Positions 9,466 to 17,453 of a stretch of DNA of 64,000 bases are shown here, piece by piece. Each line of letters opens with the position of its first letter. Position 1 is the stretch's first letter. Under the pieces are notes generated by a model. It did no database searches. It saw nothing but the letters and a program-made list of their open reading frames with translations, and had not been told where the DNA came from. Both the position numbers and the translations under genes were made by a program. This stretch comes from Dinoroseobacter sp039192165 (GTDB lineage: Bacteria > Pseudomonadota > Alphaproteobacteria > Rhodobacterales > Rhodobacteraceae). The DNA lies in assembly GCA_039192165.1 (NCBI GenBank), contig JBCCXD010000002.1, positions 509,457 to 573,456 of the forward strand, read 5' to 3'.

Positions 9466-11394
9466 CTATTCGTAATAAGTATAGCCTGCGATAGACTCTC
9501 GGAAGGCCCGCATAAGATCGCGTCGCTCGGAACTGGTCAGGCGCCCGGATGCGGTTGCGGCGTCCACCATCCGCCTGAAGGCCCGGATGCAGTCAGTCGG
9601 GTCGTATTCAACATAACTCAGCACCTCGGCGATGGTGTCGCCTTCCTGTTCGTGGGCCAGATCGAAGCCGCCTTCAGGGAGAAACTCGATGGTTACCACA
9701 TTGGTGTCGCCAAATAGATTGTGCAGATCCCCAAGCGTTTCCTGATATGCGCCAACGAAGAAAACTCCCATATAATAGGGCTGGTCTTCCGTGAGCGAAT
9801 GTACCGGCAATGCGCCGGCCACCCGGTCTGACAGGATGAATTGGTCGATCTTGCCGTCGCTGTCGCAGGTAATGTCTGACAGGATCGCCCGGCGGTCCGG
9901 TATCTGGTCGAGCTTCTGTAGAGGAGTGATCGGATGCAGTTGATCGATCGCCCAAACGTCCGGCAAAGACTGAAACAGAGAGAAGTTGCAGTGATAGATG
10001 TCCGACATCTCTTCAAGCTGCTGATGCAAGTCGGAGCCGTCGTCAACTTCCGCAGCCAGGGCACGAATCTGGGTCATCAACCACATGTGCAGCCGCTCAG
10101 CCCGCGCCATCTGTCGCAAGTCTATATAGTTTCTCACAAAAAGCGCGCGCATTTCGTCCCGATAGAACGTTGCGTCGTTGAGGCATTCCTGCAACCGGTC
10201 TGCAGCGAGGTAGTTGGCAACAGCGGCCAGATCGCTCATCAGGTGGTGGTCGCCAGTTTCCGGAGCACTGGGCGTTGGCGCATCGTAAAGCGTCGCCTCA
10301 AGAACGGTGAAGATCAGCATCGAACTGCTGGCCACCACGGCGCGCCCGCTTTCAGTGACCAGCACCGGGTGGGCAATCTCCGCCCCGTCCATCGCGTATC
10401 CTACGATTTCCACCACGTTGGTGGCGTATTCCTCGACCGTGTAGTTTATCGAGTTTTCGGCGGCGCGTTTCTCGCCGGTGTAGTCAAAGCCCAGTCCTCC
10501 CCCCAGATCGAGATGGGTGAGGGGCGCACCTTCACGCGACATCTCTGTAAAATAGCGGCAGGCCTCGGTGACCGAGCGGCGTACATCGTTCACATCTGGC
10601 ACTTGGCTGCCAAGGTGGCTGTGCTGCAGCTTCAGGCAATGCAGCATGCCTGCTTCTCGAAGCTTGTCCATGACAGAGACAAGCTGCTCGGTATTCATGC
10701 CAAATGTCGAGCGGTCGCCTGACGACTTGGCCCATTTTCCTCCGACTATGTTGGTCAGCTTGACCCGCACACCCAACATCGGTTCCACGTCGAGATCCTT
10801 GCAGACCTCAATAACAGTATCGGCTTCTTTCGGGCTCTCGAGGACGATTACGGTGTTGAACCCCAGCTTTCGCGATAGTGTCGCGAGTTGGATGAATTCC
10901 GCGTCCTTAACCCCGTTACAAACGATCAAGGCATTCTTGGCGAGCTGATGGGAAAGTGCGACCACCAGTTCGGGCTTTGAGCCAGCCTCCAGCCCGAAAT
11001 CCATTTCACGCCCGTATTCTACAATCCGGTCAACCACCTGCGCTTGCTGGTTCACCTTGATTGGGAAAACACCGCTATAGGTGTTTTTATATCCTGCCTT
11101 TTCGATTGCGGATGAAAAGGCACCGTGAACTTCGAGCATAGCTGAGCGCAGAAAGTCGCCCACGCGCAGCAGAAGCGGCGCTTCGATCCCTCGTGCCTGC
11201 AAGTCGCGCACAATTTCGATCAAGGAAAGCGGTGCAGCGGACGGGTCCAAAGGATTGCGCAAGGCCAGATCACCGCCGGGCAGAATATCAAAGTGCCCAT
11301 GCCCCCAGCGGTCGATACCGTATACATCTGCGGCGTCCGTGGCGGAGTTTGCCGCAGTCGTCTCGGATAGCTTGGCAGGACTGAGTGCACTCAC
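9466..11394 (-). CDS. speA: Biosynthetic arginine decarboxylase
   Basis: SpeA converts arginine to agmatine with PLP. From the GTG at 11394 the product has 642 residues, the normal length. It begins VSALSPAKL and continues DVYGIDRWGHGHFDILPGG. The PLP lysine is in VFPIKVNQQAQVV, and DLGGGLGFDYTG and the C-terminal QSLPDVWAIDQLHPITPL are typical. The open frame runs upstream to 12279, but that part overlaps asmA antisense and has no family similarity, so it is excluded. It is the first gene of the four-gene spermidine operon. Confidence 0.93.
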   Translation of the reverse strand: MSALSPAKLSETTAANSATDAADVYGIDRWGHGHFDILPGGDLALRNPLDPSAAPLSLIEIVRDLQARGIEAPLLLRVGDFLRSAMLEVHGAFSSAIEKAGYKNTYSGVFPIKVNQQAQVVDRIVEYGREMDFGLEAGSKPELVVALSHQLAKNALIVCNGVKDAEFIQLATLSRKLGFNTVIVLESPKEADTVIEVCKDLDVEPMLGVRVKLTNIVGGKWAKSSGDRSTFGMNTEQLVSVMDKLREAGMLHCLKLQHSHLGSQVPDVNDVRRSVTEACRYFTEMSREGAPLTHLDLGGGLGFDYTGEKRAAENSINYTVEEYATNVVEIVGYAMDGAEIAHPVLVTESGRAVVASSSMLIFTVLEATLYDAPTPSAPETGDHHLMSDLAAVANYLAADRLQECLNDATFYRDEMRALFVRNYIDLRQMARAERLHMWLMTQIRALAAEVDDGSDLHQQLEEMSDIYHCNFSLFQSLPDVWAIDQLHPITPLQKLDQIPDRRAILSDITCDSDGKIDQFILSDRVAGALPVHSLTEDQPYYMGVFFVGAYQETLGDLHNLFGDTNVVTIEFLPEGGFDLAHEQEGDTIAEVLSYVEYDPTDCIRAFRRMVDAATASGRLTSSERRDLMRAFRESIAGYTYYE

Positions 11395-11643
11395 AGGGCA
11401 GCCTTTCGCTCGGAATGGTTGGCGCCGCGAGAGAAGCGACAAAAAGCAAGCTGACGCAAGATAAAACTGATTTCGGGGCGAAAACCGGGCCTGAATTGGG
11501 ACTTGATCGTCTTGTTTTGAAATGAGCCGCGACAGGAAGTCGTTTTCGGGTTTGGAGCGGCAGAGCGACCTGCTAGCGTTACAGCAAGACAAACCACTGG
11601 GCGGACGCGGAAAGGAGCTGGTATCTCTAAAAAGGCTAAACGT

Positions 11644-14430
11644 TTGATTTTCTTTGTACTTGCCGCTCCGATCGTGTTGCTGCTCGTGGCGTGGGTTGTC
11701 CTCTACAGTGCTGTGTTCAATGCGGCCCGAAGCCAACTTGCCGAAAGGGTCTTGTCTGAAGAGATCGGGCAGCCTGTTGTTATCGATGGGACGGTGCGCG
11801 TATCGCTGGGCACCACAATTACGGTTGAGATGGAGAATGCTTCGATTCCGAGCATAGAGCTGCCCGACATGCCCCTTGCGGAATTGGAGCACGTATCGCT
11901 GCGAGCTCAGCTGGGTGATATTCTGAAGGGAGCGGGTGAATTTGACGGCCTCGTCGTAAGCGGTCTGGCTGTGAGCCTCATTCAAGTCGATGACGGTCGC
12001 AACACTTGGTCCACAGGAGAAACGCCAGAAGCTCTGAATGCGAGCGCCGGACGTGAAGTAGGCGAAGCAGCTTCGGATGCTGTGACGCGCGCATTCGAAG
12101 CCAAAACGCTTTTGAATTTTGTGCTCCAGCGCACGGAGCGGCTCAGTGATGTCCGCTGGCGTGTTGAGGATAAGAAAAGCGGTTTTGTTTTTGATTACGA
12201 GCTGCGTGACATGACCTTTGAGCGCGATCTCGCGCGCGAAACCCTCCGGCTTGCCAGCAACGGGACTTTGAATGGTCAACCCTTCACCAGCCAGAGTGCT
12301 TACAACCGAGACGGTCCGTTCTTCACGGATTTCGAGATTGGCAGCCTCTCCTTACTATTTACCGGAAACATCTATCCTGATCGTACAGACGGCGGTTACG
12401 ACGGGCGTTTAACCGTCAAGACCCCGGATGTCGGCGATCTGCTGGATGTTCTAAAGCTCGACCGGGCGATGGAAGGGGAGGGGGAACTTACAGCCGATGT
12501 AGCTGAACAGAACGGGGTCGTTTCGGTCAGCAATATTTCTATTGTAATGGATTTGGATGAAGGCCGCGCTTTTTCGGCAACCGGCGCTATCGGTGACTTT
12601 AAGGCGCTCGACGATGTCGATATTGCGCTTGATTTCCGATTTGTGCCCGAGGACCAAGCCCCGCCACGTGCCGATCGGTTTTCGGAGATCCGCCCTTTGT
12701 CTGCGAGCGCCCGCATAGAAGGGCAGGGCGGAGATATTACAATCGAAGATGCGATTCTTCGCACCAACGCATTCACCGAGTCGGTTGACGAGTTCGGCCC
12801 CGTCTCTGTTGGGCGCCTCCAAAGAACGCCGGACAACAAACTCGCATTGTCTCGCATCTCACTCAGTGCAGGTCCTCCGGATACGCCCTATATCACCGCC
12901 ACCGGCGAACTCCTCGATGCGCTGAACCTGGCGCAGTTTGCGTTCGAAGGGGCGGTGTCGGCGCCCGCGACCCTGCTTTTGACTGAGATCGAGCCGGAAA
13001 AAGCAAAGGCCTTTGGCACCGTTTCGGGTGCGTTCGCCTTTGACGATCGTGATGGTTTCGGCCGTCTCAGAAAATTTGAACTGGGTGTCGTTGATACGGA
13101 TCTTTGGGCTTTCCAGGCAAACGCGCAAAGTGGTGAAGACCCGGAAAGACAAACCGGAAAGCTGTCCTACTCGCTCAGGGTCGAGGATGGCGCAGATTTT
13201 TTTGCAGCGCTTGGCCTTGAGCCGATCGATCTCTCTCCGCTGGAAGTAGGAATGACCGCAGAGGGCAGTTTAGAGGCGCTTGATTTTGCGATGCGATTTG
13301 CGGCCGGAGGCTCCGATCTGGAGGGCGATTTTTCTTTGGCGGAGACCGAGCGCACCTTGCAGCTTGATGGCGAAATCCGCAGTGCAGCGCTGCTGTTGTC
13401 GGATCTGGAAAAGCTGATGCAGGCTTTGGAGGATATTTCCAGTCTGAATGATCCCTCCGACCCGCCGGACGACATCGCTGCCGCGTCGACCAATCAAATT
13501 CTCGTCCAGCCGCTCTTGCTCCCGGATGATGCAAGCGCAACAGATGGTGGTCTCGAAGCGCTTCTGGCGCAGGACGATGTGCAACCTTTGATACTGCCGG
13601 AACTTGACGATCCCAAACTCGCAGACCTTTTCGACCCAGATAGTGTTTTGCGGTACATGGACGTCGACGTTGCAATTGAGATTGCGCAATTGTCCGGGGT
13701 CAAAGGTGTCGCCCGTATTAGCAGTGAGCTGACCGCGTCTGGCGGAAAAGCGCAACTTGCCCCCATCCGGTTAAAATATGGGGCCGGAGAGATCGACGCG
13801 GCTGTCAATATGAACGTGATTGACGCCCCGGACCGCGTGCAGGTGTCTGGAAGGGCCGGTGGCTGGGATCTGCGCGACGCCTTGGCATTGATCGGGCCAC
13901 GTCTGGATGCATCCGGAACACTGGCGGGAAGTTTTGACCTGAGTGGTCGTTATGGCAGCGACACGAGTTTTGTGGACACGATGCGCGGGCGCGCCACGGT
14001 GCGGATGTCGAATGGTGCAGTATCTACCAGCCTGCTGGAACTGGCCGGGCTCGGTGTTTTCCCCTGGCTGTTCTCGGAAGCGCGCCGCGAGGGACGCACA
14101 GAAATCACCTGTTTGGTGGCACCCATGCAGGTCGAAGCTGGCGCATTGTCGTCTGATCAGGTGGTTCTTGAGACGCGTCAGGTGCAGGTGGTTACGCGCG
14201 GCACGGTCAACTGGCGTGAGGATTCTATAAACCTAAGAGCCGAAGCACGCCCGGTGGGCCGACCTCTTGCACGGAGCGCCTGGCCTTTTGATGTGTCGGG
14301 CAAGCTCTCGTCTCCGGATTTTCAGCTTCAGGCTGGCGGGTCGCGAGTACGCCGCGCCGACGGAGCCAATGTAATGCCGGAACCGCGTCAACCCTGCGTG
14401 CCAGATATTGCCCAGCTTCGAAGCAACTAG
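11644..14430 (+). CDS. AsmA-family protein
   Basis: The product has about 928 residues. It has an N-terminal membrane anchor (FFVLAAPIVLLLVAWVVLYS) followed by a long periplasmic part rich in beta strands, as in AsmA-like proteins linked to outer-membrane lipid homeostasis. The C-terminal part (GRYGSDTSFVDTMRGRATVRMSNGA... and NWREDSINLRAEARP) is the AsmA repeat domain. The start is uncertain. The only standard in-frame start is TTG 11644, yet a better AAAGGAG (11611-11617) lies five bases before an ATC at 11623 that would add the basic leader ISKKAKR. It is divergent from speA. Confidence 0.88.
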   Translation: MIFFVLAAPIVLLLVAWVVLYSAVFNAARSQLAERVLSEEIGQPVVIDGTVRVSLGTTITVEMENASIPSIELPDMPLAELEHVSLRAQLGDILKGAGEFDGLVVSGLAVSLIQVDDGRNTWSTGETPEALNASAGREVGEAASDAVTRAFEAKTLLNFVLQRTERLSDVRWRVEDKKSGFVFDYELRDMTFERDLARETLRLASNGTLNGQPFTSQSAYNRDGPFFTDFEIGSLSLLFTGNIYPDRTDGGYDGRLTVKTPDVGDLLDVLKLDRAMEGEGELTADVAEQNGVVSVSNISIVMDLDEGRAFSATGAIGDFKALDDVDIALDFRFVPEDQAPPRADRFSEIRPLSASARIEGQGGDITIEDAILRTNAFTESVDEFGPVSVGRLQRTPDNKLALSRISLSAGPPDTPYITATGELLDALNLAQFAFEGAVSAPATLLLTEIEPEKAKAFGTVSGAFAFDDRDGFGRLRKFELGVVDTDLWAFQANAQSGEDPERQTGKLSYSLRVEDGADFFAALGLEPIDLSPLEVGMTAEGSLEALDFAMRFAAGGSDLEGDFSLAETERTLQLDGEIRSAALLLSDLEKLMQALEDISSLNDPSDPPDDIAAASTNQILVQPLLLPDDASATDGGLEALLAQDDVQPLILPELDDPKLADLFDPDSVLRYMDVDVAIEIAQLSGVKGVARISSELTASGGKAQLAPIRLKYGAGEIDAAVNMNVIDAPDRVQVSGRAGGWDLRDALALIGPRLDASGTLAGSFDLSGRYGSDTSFVDTMRGRATVRMSNGAVSTSLLELAGLGVFPWLFSEARREGRTEITCLVAPMQVEAGALSSDQVVLETRQVQVVTRGTVNWREDSINLRAEARPVGRPLARSAWPFDVSGKLSSPDFQLQAGGSRVRRADGANVMPEPRQPCVPDIAQLRSN

Positions 14431-14509
14431 AGACCTGTCGCGCGGCCAATAGGAGCCGCGATGCCAATAGTAGACGCTTAGCGAAGCCGCTTTTTGCGCA
14501 AGGACCGCG

Positions 14510-14868
14510 CTACGATACGACTTCGAGCGGTCCGTGATCGTCACAATGGCCATCATGCGGATGATGAAGCCGACCGTTCACCAGATAGCAGGTATGGCCG
14601 CCATGGGGACGACTTCATGTCCGCATCCGGGGCCATGCACATGACCTTCCTCATGCCCCAGAGCATCTTTATGAACAGGTGCACAGGTATCGGGATTGGT
14701 GGGCGACACTTCGATCTCGTGTTCATCAACGTGGTCACCATGCGGATGGTGCAGGTGACCATCATGAAGGTAGTCAATGTGATCCCCATGCCGCACCGCA
14801 GTGTGACCGCAGCCCGGGCCGTGATCATGATTATGGTTCTCGTGTTGAGGATTGGTGCATTTGGTCAT
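14510..14868 (-). pseudogene. Two-repeat His-rich metal-binding protein, frameshifted
   Basis: From ATG 14868 the frame reads MTKCTNPQHENHNHDHGPGC, a repeat TAVRHGDHIDYLHDGHLHHP followed by HGDHVDEH, and a second copy starting VHGPGCGHEVV. There it loses the pattern and stops at 14578. In the +1 frame the repeat resumes exactly (HGGHTCYLVNGRLHHPHDGH) and ends at TAG 14510-14512. One base is missing in the C run at 14605-14608 (GGGG on the plus strand). A restored protein would have 119 residues and bind Zn or Ni through its histidines. A true mutation, a homopolymer sequencing error, or recoding are all possible. It follows the SmtB-type gene by 14 bases. Confidence 0.85.
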
Positions 14869-14882
14869 CCGATCATTCCTTC

Positions 14883-15242
14883 TCAGCGCTGCGGAGTGTC
14901 TTCGGCAGCATGGTTGAGGAGGTCACGGACAAGACAGCTGATGTGGTCATCCGCGAGCTCGTAGTAAACGTGTTTCGCTTCCCGCTGACGGGACACAAGG
15001 CGCGCACTGTGCAAGAGCTTAAGTCTTGCGGAGACGGTCGCGAGCTTTTCACCTTCTGCTTCTGCAAGTTCACTCACACAGCGCCGGCCCTGCGCCAGTC
15101 TGAGCAGCAATCGCAGGCGTGACGCATCGCCAGCCGCGTTCAGCATCGAAGCCGCAGTTTGAAGGACTGCATCTGTGGGAAGGTCAACGTCGCTTTGCGC
15201 CGTGTCATGTACACAGTCCAGAGTGATATCCTCTAAAGCCAT
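14883..15242 (-). CDS. ArsR/SmtB-family zinc-responsive repressor
   Basis: This is a 119-residue winged-helix repressor. The helix region reads RRCVSELAEAEGEKLATVSARLKLLH, with a wing of SRQREAKHVYYELAD. The C-terminal helix carries D98, H100, H111 and E114 in the same D-x-H-(10)-H-x2-E spacing as the alpha-5 zinc site of SmtB, so zinc sensing is likely. A cysteine in the recognition region (RCVSEL) and one near the N terminus could add an alpha-3N-type site. It is the first gene of a two-gene unit with the His-rich gene, and a palindrome lies 19-36 bases upstream. Confidence 0.9.
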   Translation of the reverse strand: MALEDITLDCVHDTAQSDVDLPTDAVLQTAASMLNAAGDASRLRLLLRLAQGRRCVSELAEAEGEKLATVSARLKLLHSARLVSRQREAKHVYYELADDHISCLVRDLLNHAAEDTPQR

Positions 15243-15260
15243 TGGCCACGCCTTTAATCA

Positions 15261-15278
15261 ATCATTTGATAGAATGAT
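15261..15278. promoter_or_regulatory. Candidate operator of the SmtB-type repressor
   Basis: ATCATT-TGATAG-AATGAT is an 18-base inverted repeat with six-base arms, 19 bases upstream of the repressor start. Location and AT-rich dyad fit ArsR-family autoregulation. No experimental motif is matched exactly. Confidence 0.5.
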
Positions 15279-15388
15279 GAATGTACCTCTTATTGCAAGG
15301 TTTTTTGGCAACAGAGGATGAGAACGGCCTTGCGCAGGCTTTTGCTGCGTCTGGGCGCCATCAATTACACAGAAAAGGGCCGCGGCAC

Positions 15389-15631
15389 TCAGGCCCTGTC
15401 TTTGGCCAGTTGGATATCCTGTAAACGCTCCAACTCGTTCAAGGCACCTGCCGGATCGCCGGTACGGTCCAGAGCGCGGTTGTACGCCCGCAAAACCGAT
15501 CGGGGACGCCAGGGCAAGGCTGCATTCGCAAGCCAGATCCGTAGCGCTGGCGGAAGACGGTCAAACTCCCGCATAGAGTCTTCGTTGCGCCGGTGCTTTC
15601 GAAGCCGGGTTTGTCCGAGGTTGCGCTTCAC
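15389..15631 (-). CDS. DUF6525 family protein
   Basis: An 80-residue basic protein reading (GTG start) KRNLGQTRLRKHRRNEDSMR, then FDRLPPALRIWLANAALPWRP. The pattern R/K-rich start, MREFDRLPP, LR.WLA.AALPW and a final short helix is that of the small DUF6525 family seen in Rhodobacteraceae. Function is unknown. The GTG start overlaps the TGA of the upstream minus-strand ORF as GTGA, so the two are probably co-translated. Confidence 0.72.
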   Translation of the reverse strand: MKRNLGQTRLRKHRRNEDSMREFDRLPPALRIWLANAALPWRPRSVLRAYNRALDRTGDPAGALNELERLQDIQLAKDRA

Positions 15632-15972
15632 GAGCCCTCGTCCTCTGGATCAAGCTCAGCGTCAGGAAGCAGAACCAGGTGCGCCGCACCGAAACCAGCT
15701 ATCGATGGAGAATAGCGAAAGAAAGCCGGGAGCGTTTCGTCCTGCCTCGGCGGTCCGATTGCAAGTACTGGAGCGCTGGTCGACACCGTCGTCACACTTG
15801 GCTGTTCGTTCGCTGTTGGAGAGATGCCATACTTTGACTCCAAGCACTTCTGGGTGCAGATCTGGCGTGTAAAATCAGCATTAATATGGGTAATTAAGTG
15901 CATATTCATGCCATTAATATCCATGCGACGCCGCCGGATCATTCGGCCAAAAGGCAGTTGCGCCTGTTCCAT
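15628..15972 (-). CDS. Hypothetical protein upstream of DUF6525
   Basis: I do not recognise this ORF of up to 114 residues. The C-terminal half (TVSTSAPVLAIGPPRQDETL, then AGFGAAHLVLLPDAELDPED) looks protein-like, while the N-terminal part (RMIRRRRMDINGMNMHLITH) is less convincing and the true start may be internal. The best support for it is the GTGA stop/start overlap with the DUF6525 gene. No signal peptide or membrane segment is evident. Confidence 0.4.
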   Translation of the reverse strand: MEQAQLPFGRMIRRRRMDINGMNMHLITHINADFTRQICTQKCLESKYGISPTANEQPSVTTVSTSAPVLAIGPPRQDETLPAFFRYSPSIAGFGAAHLVLLPDAELDPEDEGS

Positions 15973-16148
15973 AGCGGATGATCACTTCACTGCGTGACAA
16001 CATAACTCTTCAGATGTGACGGCTTTCTTCATCGCGTTTGTTTTTCATGGAGATAAGAAAGGCGTGAAGATCAAGATGCTGGTCTGTTGGCCGGTTTATG
16101 AGGGTAGGGGCGCCACGTAGCAGGCCGCCAGCGCTTTCATGTCTCAGA

Positions 16149-16182
16149 GGCCGGTCGATGCCTGTGACAGCTACGACCGGCC
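16149..16182 (-). terminator. Strong hairpin downstream of znuA
   Basis: GGCCGGTCG (16149-16157) and CGACCGGCC (16174-16182) form a perfect nine-base stem 19 bases past the znuA stop. There is no T run, so it may act as a message-stabilising hairpin or a factor-assisted terminator. Apart from this hairpin, nothing is evident in 15973-16200. Confidence 0.55.
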
Positions 16183-16200
16183 GAAAGGGCTATCAGATCC

Positions 16201-17376
16201 CTAAAGGCATTCCGCCAGGGTCGTCGCCATATTTCTGATAAGTTGCGGATAGAGCTCTGAACCCAGTTCCAGATCAACCCCGAGTGGGTCAATGACAGCC
16301 GTGCTGGCGTCGGTTCCATCGAGCACAGTCGCGACCAACCCCGGGTTGTACTGCGGCTCCGCCAGAACACAGCCTATGCCCTCTTCGCGGACACGGCCTT
16401 GGATCTCTGCGATGCGAGCCGGGCTCGGATCTGAGGCGTCTCCAAGCGAAATTGCGCCAGAGGCCGGGAAGTCGAAATCCATTTCAAAGTACTGGTAGGC
16501 GTCATGGAAGGCCACAAAGCTTCCGCCCCTCACCGGATTAAGAATACCGCTGACTTCTTCGGTGAGCGCTTCCAACTCGGCCTTTCCAGCGGCAGCATTT
16601 GCGAAGTAGGCGCCGGCATTGTCCGGGTCCGCCGCAGACAATTGCGCTGCGATTACATTTAGCCAGGTCGACGCATTTTGCGGTGACAGCCATGCATGCG
16701 GATCATGTTCGCCGTGGTCATGTCCCTCATGGGCATGTTCTTCGTGATCGTGATCGTCATGCGCTTTCGCTTCGGCATGCTCTTCATGGTCATGGTCGTG
16801 ATCATGAGCGTCGGCTTTGACCTCTTCGTGGTCGTGATCATGGTCATGATCGTGCGCGTCGGCGGACGCCTTCACTTCTTCATGTTCGTGATCGTGATCG
16901 TGATCATGGTCGTGCGCCTCGGCCTTCACCTCTTCATGGTCATGATCGTGGTCGTGATCTTCGCCGTCGGCATGGTCTTCGTGACCGTGCTCTTCATCCC
17001 CATGGTCATGCGCTTCAAACAGAGCGCCCTCCCGGAAATCGTGCAGGACGGTCCCCTCGGACTCCAGAAGTGCCGTTACAGATGCGCCTTCAGCGAGCGT
17101 TTCAACCGCATCTTCCAACCAAGGCGTCAGATCCTCCCCAAGCCAGAAAACAACGTCGGCCTCTTGCAGCGCCGCTGCTTCCGAAGGTCGGAGGCTATAC
17201 TGGTGTGGCGATGCCCCGGCTGGGATGATCAGATTGGGCGTCCCGACGCCTTCCATGACCCGTGAAACAAGCGAATGAAGCGGTGCGATATCGACGGCAA
17301 CACTCGGTGTGTCTGCCATCGCCGTTCCTCCCATCAGGACAGCGGTCAAAGACAGAGGAAGCAGCTTTCTGGACAT
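16201..17376 (-). CDS. znuA: Zinc ABC transporter, periplasmic zinc-binding protein
   Basis: ZnuA captures zinc in the periplasm for ZnuBC. The 391-residue product has a signal peptide (MSRKLLPLSLTAVLMGGTAMA), then the metal ligands in SPHQYSLRPS, DPHAWLSP and FHDAYQYFE. Between the first two is an unusually long His/Asp/Glu-rich loop (about residues 120-225) built from repeats of HDHDHDHEEVKA. This loop makes the protein longer than the roughly 310 residues of E. coli ZnuA. The gene diverges from zur, and two Zur-box-like palindromes lie in and just beyond the short intergenic space. Confidence 0.96.
   Translation of the reverse strand: MSRKLLPLSLTAVLMGGTAMADTPSVAVDIAPLHSLVSRVMEGVGTPNLIIPAGASPHQYSLRPSEAAALQEADVVFWLGEDLTPWLEDAVETLAEGASVTALLESEGTVLHDFREGALFEAHDHGDEEHGHEDHADGEDHDHDHDHEEVKAEAHDHDHDHDHEHEEVKASADAHDHDHDHDHEEVKADAHDHDHDHEEHAEAKAHDDHDHEEHAHEGHDHGEHDPHAWLSPQNASTWLNVIAAQLSAADPDNAGAYFANAAAGKAELEALTEEVSGILNPVRGGSFVAFHDAYQYFEMDFDFPASGAISLGDASDPSPARIAEIQGRVREEGIGCVLAEPQYNPGLVATVLDGTDASTAVIDPLGVDLELGSELYPQLIRNMATTLAECL
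16726..16998 (-). repeat. Tandem repeats encoding the His-rich loop of ZnuA
   Basis: The DNA is a run of imperfect repeats of the words catgatcatg and gtcgtgatc, encoding at least three copies of a unit close to HDHDHDHEEVKADA, separated by short spacers. Such repeats can change copy number by slippage. Read antisense they give a false hydrophobic ORF. Confidence 0.8.
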
Positions 17377-17386
17377 TAGAACCTCT

Positions 17387-17403
17387 ATGTGATTTTATAA
17401 CAT
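17387..17403. promoter_or_regulatory. zur: Zur box 1 (znuA side)
   Basis: ATGTGATTTTATAACAT is a near-perfect 17-base palindrome. It differs from the Zur consensus pattern ATGTTATAnTATAACAT at three positions. It lies ten bases before the znuA start codon, so znuA should be repressed when zinc is sufficient. Confidence 0.8.
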
Positions 17404-17417
17404 TGAGAGCGGTATAA

Positions 17418-17434
17418 ATGATACGAAATAACAT
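17418..17434. promoter_or_regulatory. zur: Zur box 2 (zur-znuCB side)
   Basis: ATGATACGAAATAACAT matches the same 17-base Zur pattern less well, with a good right half. It starts 31 bases (about three helical turns) after the first box. It lies before the preferred zur start at 17454 and suggests autoregulation of zur-znuC-znuB. Confidence 0.5.
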
Positions 17435-17453
17435 GACAAGAGAGGCGCCTGAA

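Noticed and set aside
11395..12279. N-terminal extension of speA by about 295 residues
   Set aside because: The extension is antisense to the asmA-like gene, has no family similarity, and GTG 11394 gives the normal SpeA length.
14494..14964. A 156-codon plus-strand ORF opposite the His-rich gene
   Set aside because: It is a shadow of the His-rich and SmtB-type genes on the minus strand and shows only repeat-derived Met/Val patterns.
16696..17265. A 189-codon plus-strand ORF that looks like a very hydrophobic membrane protein
   Set aside because: It is the antisense of the His/Asp-rich repeats of znuA. Antisense of His and Asp codons reads as Met, Val and Ile, which fakes membrane segments.
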